Below, in pieces: positions 61,499-63,875 of a stretch of 63,875 nt of DNA; the stretch's first letter is position 1; each line of letters starts with the position of its first letter. This stretch comes from an uncultured Collinsella sp. (GTDB taxonomy: Bacteria; Actinomycetota; Coriobacteriia; Coriobacteriales; Coriobacteriaceae). Below the pieces are notes generated by a model, which was not told where the DNA came from, did no database searches, and saw only the letters and a list, made by a program, of their open reading frames with translations. The translations under genes were made by a program, and so were the position numbers. The stretch covers positions 1-63,875 of the forward strand of contig CATWQC010000011.1 of assembly GCA_958352845.1 (NCBI GenBank). The letters run 5' to 3'.

Positions 61499-63523
61499 AT
61501 GCGTCAATTTAAGACCGAGAGCAAAAAACTGCTCGACCTCATGATCAACTCCATCTACACCAATAAGGAAATCTTCCTGCGCGAGCTTATCTCTAACGCG
61601 AGCGACGCCGTCGACAAGCTCAACTTTAAGAGCCTGCAGGACCCGAGCGTCAAGATCGACCAGGGCGACCTGGCCATTCGCGTCTCCTTTGATAAAGACG
61701 CCCGCACCATTACCATCTCGGATAACGGCATTGGCATGACCGCCGAGGAGCTGGAGCGCAATCTGGGCACCATCGCCCATTCCGGCTCCGAGGAGTTTAA
61801 GACCGAGAACGCCGAGCAGCAGGGCTCCGATGTCGACATCATCGGTCAGTTTGGCGTGGGCTTCTACTCGGCTTTTATGGTCGCCAGCCATGTGAAGGTC
61901 GTCAGCCGCGCCTATGGCGAGGATGTCGCCCATGTGTGGGAATCCGACGGTCTTGAGGGCTACACCATCGAGGACGGCGAGCGTGCCGAGCACGGTACCG
62001 ATGTCATCCTGACGCTGCGCGAGAACGAGAAGCTCGATGCCGACGGCGAGGCCGAGACCTACGATCGCTTCCTGACCGAGTGGGGCCTCAAGAGCCTAAT
62101 TCAGCAGTACAGCAACTATGTGCGCTACCCGATTCAGATGATGGTGTCCAAGAGCCGCCAGAAACCCAAGCCCGAGGACGCCGGCGACGATTACAAGCCC
62201 GAGTACGAGGACTATCAGGAGCTCGAGACCGTCAATTCCATGACACCGATCTGGAAGAAGCGCAGCTCCGATGTCGAGCAGAAGGACTACGACGAGTTCT
62301 ACAAGTCCACGTTCCACGACTTTGACGATCCTGCGCGCACCATCAGCTTCCATGCCGAGGGCACGCTCGAGTACGATGCCCTGCTGTTTGTGCCGGGCCG
62401 CGCGCCGTTCGATCTGTACAGCAAGGATTACGAGAAGGGTCTGGCACTCTACAGCTCCAACGTCCTGATCATGGAGAAGTGCGACGACCTGCTGCCCGAC
62501 TACTACAACTTTGTCCGCGGCGTCGTGGATTCCGCCGATGTGTCGCTCAACATCTCGCGTGAGACGCTGCAGCAGAACCGTCAGCTCAAGGCCATCGCCA
62601 AGCGTGTGGAAAAGAAGATCACCGCCGACCTTGAGGATATGCGTGACAACGACCGCGAGGCCTACGAGAAGTTCTTTGAGAACTTTGGCCGCGGTCTTAA
62701 GTACGGCATCTACTCGAGCTATGGCATGAAGGCCGATGAGCTCGCCGATCTGTTGCTGTTCTGGTCTGCCAAGGAACAGAAGATGATTACCCTGGCCGAG
62801 TATGCCAAGGGCATGCCCGAGGATCAGAAGGCCATCTACTACGCCGCCGGCGACTCGCGTGAGCGCTTGGCCAAGATGCCCGTGGTAAAGGGCGTGCTCG
62901 ACCGCGGCTATGACGTGCTGCTGCTGACGCAGGACGTGGATGAGTTCACCTTCCAGGCTATGCGTGAGTACGTTGCCGCCGATATGCCCAAGATCTACGA
63001 GGACGATGCCGCCCGCGAGGCTGCCGAGAAGGCCGTGGCCGATGGTGCCGAGCCCGAGGTTGAGGATCGTCACCTGGAGCTCAAGAACGTCGCAACCGGT
63101 GATCTTGACCTGGCGACCGAGGACGAGAAAAAGGAGGCCGAGGACGCCACCAAGGAGAACGAGGACCTCTTTAACGCCATGAAGGAGGCACTCGGCGACA
63201 AGGTCGAGAAGGTTGCCGTCTCTGCGCGCCTGACCGATGCTCCCGCGTGCATCACCACCGAGGGCCCGCTTTCGCTCGAGATGGAGAAGGTGCTCCAGAA
63301 GGGTCCCGAGGGCGCGCCCGACGGTATGCCCAAGAGCCAGCGCGTGCTCGAGCTCAACGCCAAGCACCCGGTCTTTTCCAAGCTCGTCGCCGCTCAGAAG
63401 GCGGGCGACGCCGACAAGATCAAGCAGTACTCCGGTTTGCTCTATGACCAGGCCCTGCTGGTCGAGGGCATCCTCCCCGAGGATCCCGTAGCCTTCGCGG
63501 CGGCTGTTTGCAACTTGATGTAG
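61499..63523 (+). CDS. htpG: Molecular chaperone Hsp90
   Basis: The N-terminal ATPase domain starts MRQFKTESKKLLDLMINSIY, with IFLRELISNASDAVDKL, ISDNGIGMT and GQFGVGFYSAFMV, the Bergerat-fold ATP site. The middle domain has LNISRETLQQNRQLKAI with the catalytic Arg region, and a C-terminal dimer domain follows. Length 674 aa is slightly above the bacterial average because of an acidic stretch near residue 540 (EDEKKEAEDATKENEDL). No CIRCE or HAIR element was found upstream. AAAGGA precedes the ATG. Confidence 0.97.
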   Translation: MRQFKTESKKLLDLMINSIYTNKEIFLRELISNASDAVDKLNFKSLQDPSVKIDQGDLAIRVSFDKDARTITISDNGIGMTAEELERNLGTIAHSGSEEFKTENAEQQGSDVDIIGQFGVGFYSAFMVASHVKVVSRAYGEDVAHVWESDGLEGYTIEDGERAEHGTDVILTLRENEKLDADGEAETYDRFLTEWGLKSLIQQYSNYVRYPIQMMVSKSRQKPKPEDAGDDYKPEYEDYQELETVNSMTPIWKKRSSDVEQKDYDEFYKSTFHDFDDPARTISFHAEGTLEYDALLFVPGRAPFDLYSKDYEKGLALYSSNVLIMEKCDDLLPDYYNFVRGVVDSADVSLNISRETLQQNRQLKAIAKRVEKKITADLEDMRDNDREAYEKFFENFGRGLKYGIYSSYGMKADELADLLLFWSAKEQKMITLAEYAKGMPEDQKAIYYAAGDSRERLAKMPVVKGVLDRGYDVLLLTQDVDEFTFQAMREYVAADMPKIYEDDAAREAAEKAVADGAEPEVEDRHLELKNVATGDLDLATEDEKKEAEDATKENEDLFNAMKEALGDKVEKVAVSARLTDAPACITTEGPLSLEMEKVLQKGPEGAPDGMPKSQRVLELNAKHPVFSKLVAAQKAGDADKIKQYSGLLYDQALLVEGILPEDPVAFAAAVCNLM

Positions 63524-63553
63524 TTCGGGGATACGGCACCGTAACTAGATTAG

Positions 63554-63625
63554 AACGAGAGTGGATAATCTCCCACTTTTGGCTCGAATGCGGGCTTGAA
63601 GTGAGAGATTTTCCACTCTCGTTTC
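63554..63625. repeat. 24-bp inverted repeat after htpG
   Basis: The left arm begins ACGAGAGTGGATAATCTCCC and the right arm is its complement ending CCACTCTCGT, with 2 mismatches over 24 bases and a loop of about 22 bases. Confidence 0.75.
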
Positions 63626-63631
63626 CTTTTG

Positions 63632-63669
63632 AATGATCCCTCCGTCCCCAAGGGATCATTTATTTGTGC
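63632..63669. terminator. Terminator-like hairpin downstream of htpG
   Basis: AATGATCCC pairs perfectly with GGGATCATT over an 11-base loop, followed by TATTTGTG. A and T runs on both sides allow use in both directions. Confidence 0.6.
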
Positions 63670-63849
63670 GGGTTGTGGTTTTGTGACCTGCTGAAATTTA
63701 GGATACTGTACATCTGTACGTTAACTCATCTTCGTAGTATATTGCTACCCGCAAAACTCAACACCATTGTGCTTTGAGACGTTAAAGCGCCTACTACAAT
63801 GGTTGTCGATAGTACGATTCGATTTAACGACAGGATGGATGGTCCAAGC
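63670..63849. other. Intergenic region at the right end
   Basis: AT-richer DNA without coding signal. A TACAAT near 63793 could be a -10 box for the gene that begins at the window edge. Confidence 0.35.
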
Positions 63850-63875
63850 GTGAGTCTCGGCAGCAAACTATCCAA
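63850..63875 (+). CDS. Possible start of a gene cut by the window edge
   Basis: A GTG at 63850 opens a frame that runs to the last base (VSLGSKLS...). AGGATGG lies upstream at somewhat long spacing. Too little is visible to name it. Confidence 0.3.

Overview
The window reads as a chromosomal segment of a high-GC, low-complexity-genome Gram-positive, most likely a Collinsella-type member of the Coriobacteriia. The reasons are roughly 60% GC coding sequence, a T-box in front of pheST, VanRS-like and PhoPR-like two-component systems, a monoderm Tad pilus locus, and the codon use. This assignment is from gene content, not from a search.

Layout. 1-3.7 kb: small accessory genes (a truncated AlbA/HATPase-type regulator, an HNH nuclease, a zinc-ribbon protein, a DUF5710 protein) and tRNA-Val. 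4-10.6 kb: an EamA transporter, a DUF4012 surface protein, glmM and an M32 carboxypeptidase. 10.6-14.7 kb: T-box-pheS-pheT. 14.8-17.6 kb: an ECF-type metal transporter (CbiM-CbiQ-CbiO) whose promoter carries a palindrome of NikR type, pointing to nickel. 17.7-26.1 kb: a Zn-PLC-like protein, a nuclease-like protein, pyk, a Ca-type P-ATPase with a structured leader, and rsgA. 26.3-35.9 kb: a compact Tad/Flp pilus operon of twelve overlapping genes. 36.0-36.5 kb: a putative toxin-antitoxin pair. 36.6-47.1 kb: tRNA-Phe, a GH5 protein with an altered catalytic motif, the translation-linked cluster rsmI-metG-rsmA-tatD, tRNA-Leu, a band-7 protein, rlmH, proC and serS. 47.3-51.7 kb: three tRNA-Arg(ACG) genes, an apparently frameshifted TPR gene and tRNA-Ser. 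51.8-58.5 kb: a D,D-carboxypeptidase divergent from a VanRS-like pair, then pstB and a PhoPR-like pair. 58.7-60.8 kb: a CpsC-CpsD-CpsB capsule-control trio. 60.8-63.5 kb: a GNAT protein and htpG.

The most striking signal is not a protein. Directly behind five tRNA genes of four different specificities (Phe, Leu, Arg, Arg, Ser) sits a unit with a period of 186-192 bp. Each unit starts exactly in the T-loop of its own tRNA. It duplicates the tRNA 3' end and terminator, carries a reverse-complement copy of that tRNA's T-arm, and holds three GC-rich hairpins (often with GNRA or GAA loops) between the two direct copies. Terminator stems of the two copies differ by compensatory changes. This looks like a family of tiny non-autonomous elements that use the tRNA T-loop as a target, or a structured 3' module; I know of no named family that matches.

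Limits: product names come from reading motifs in the translated sequence by eye. Promoters, operators and hairpins were found by inspection, and none were scored by software.
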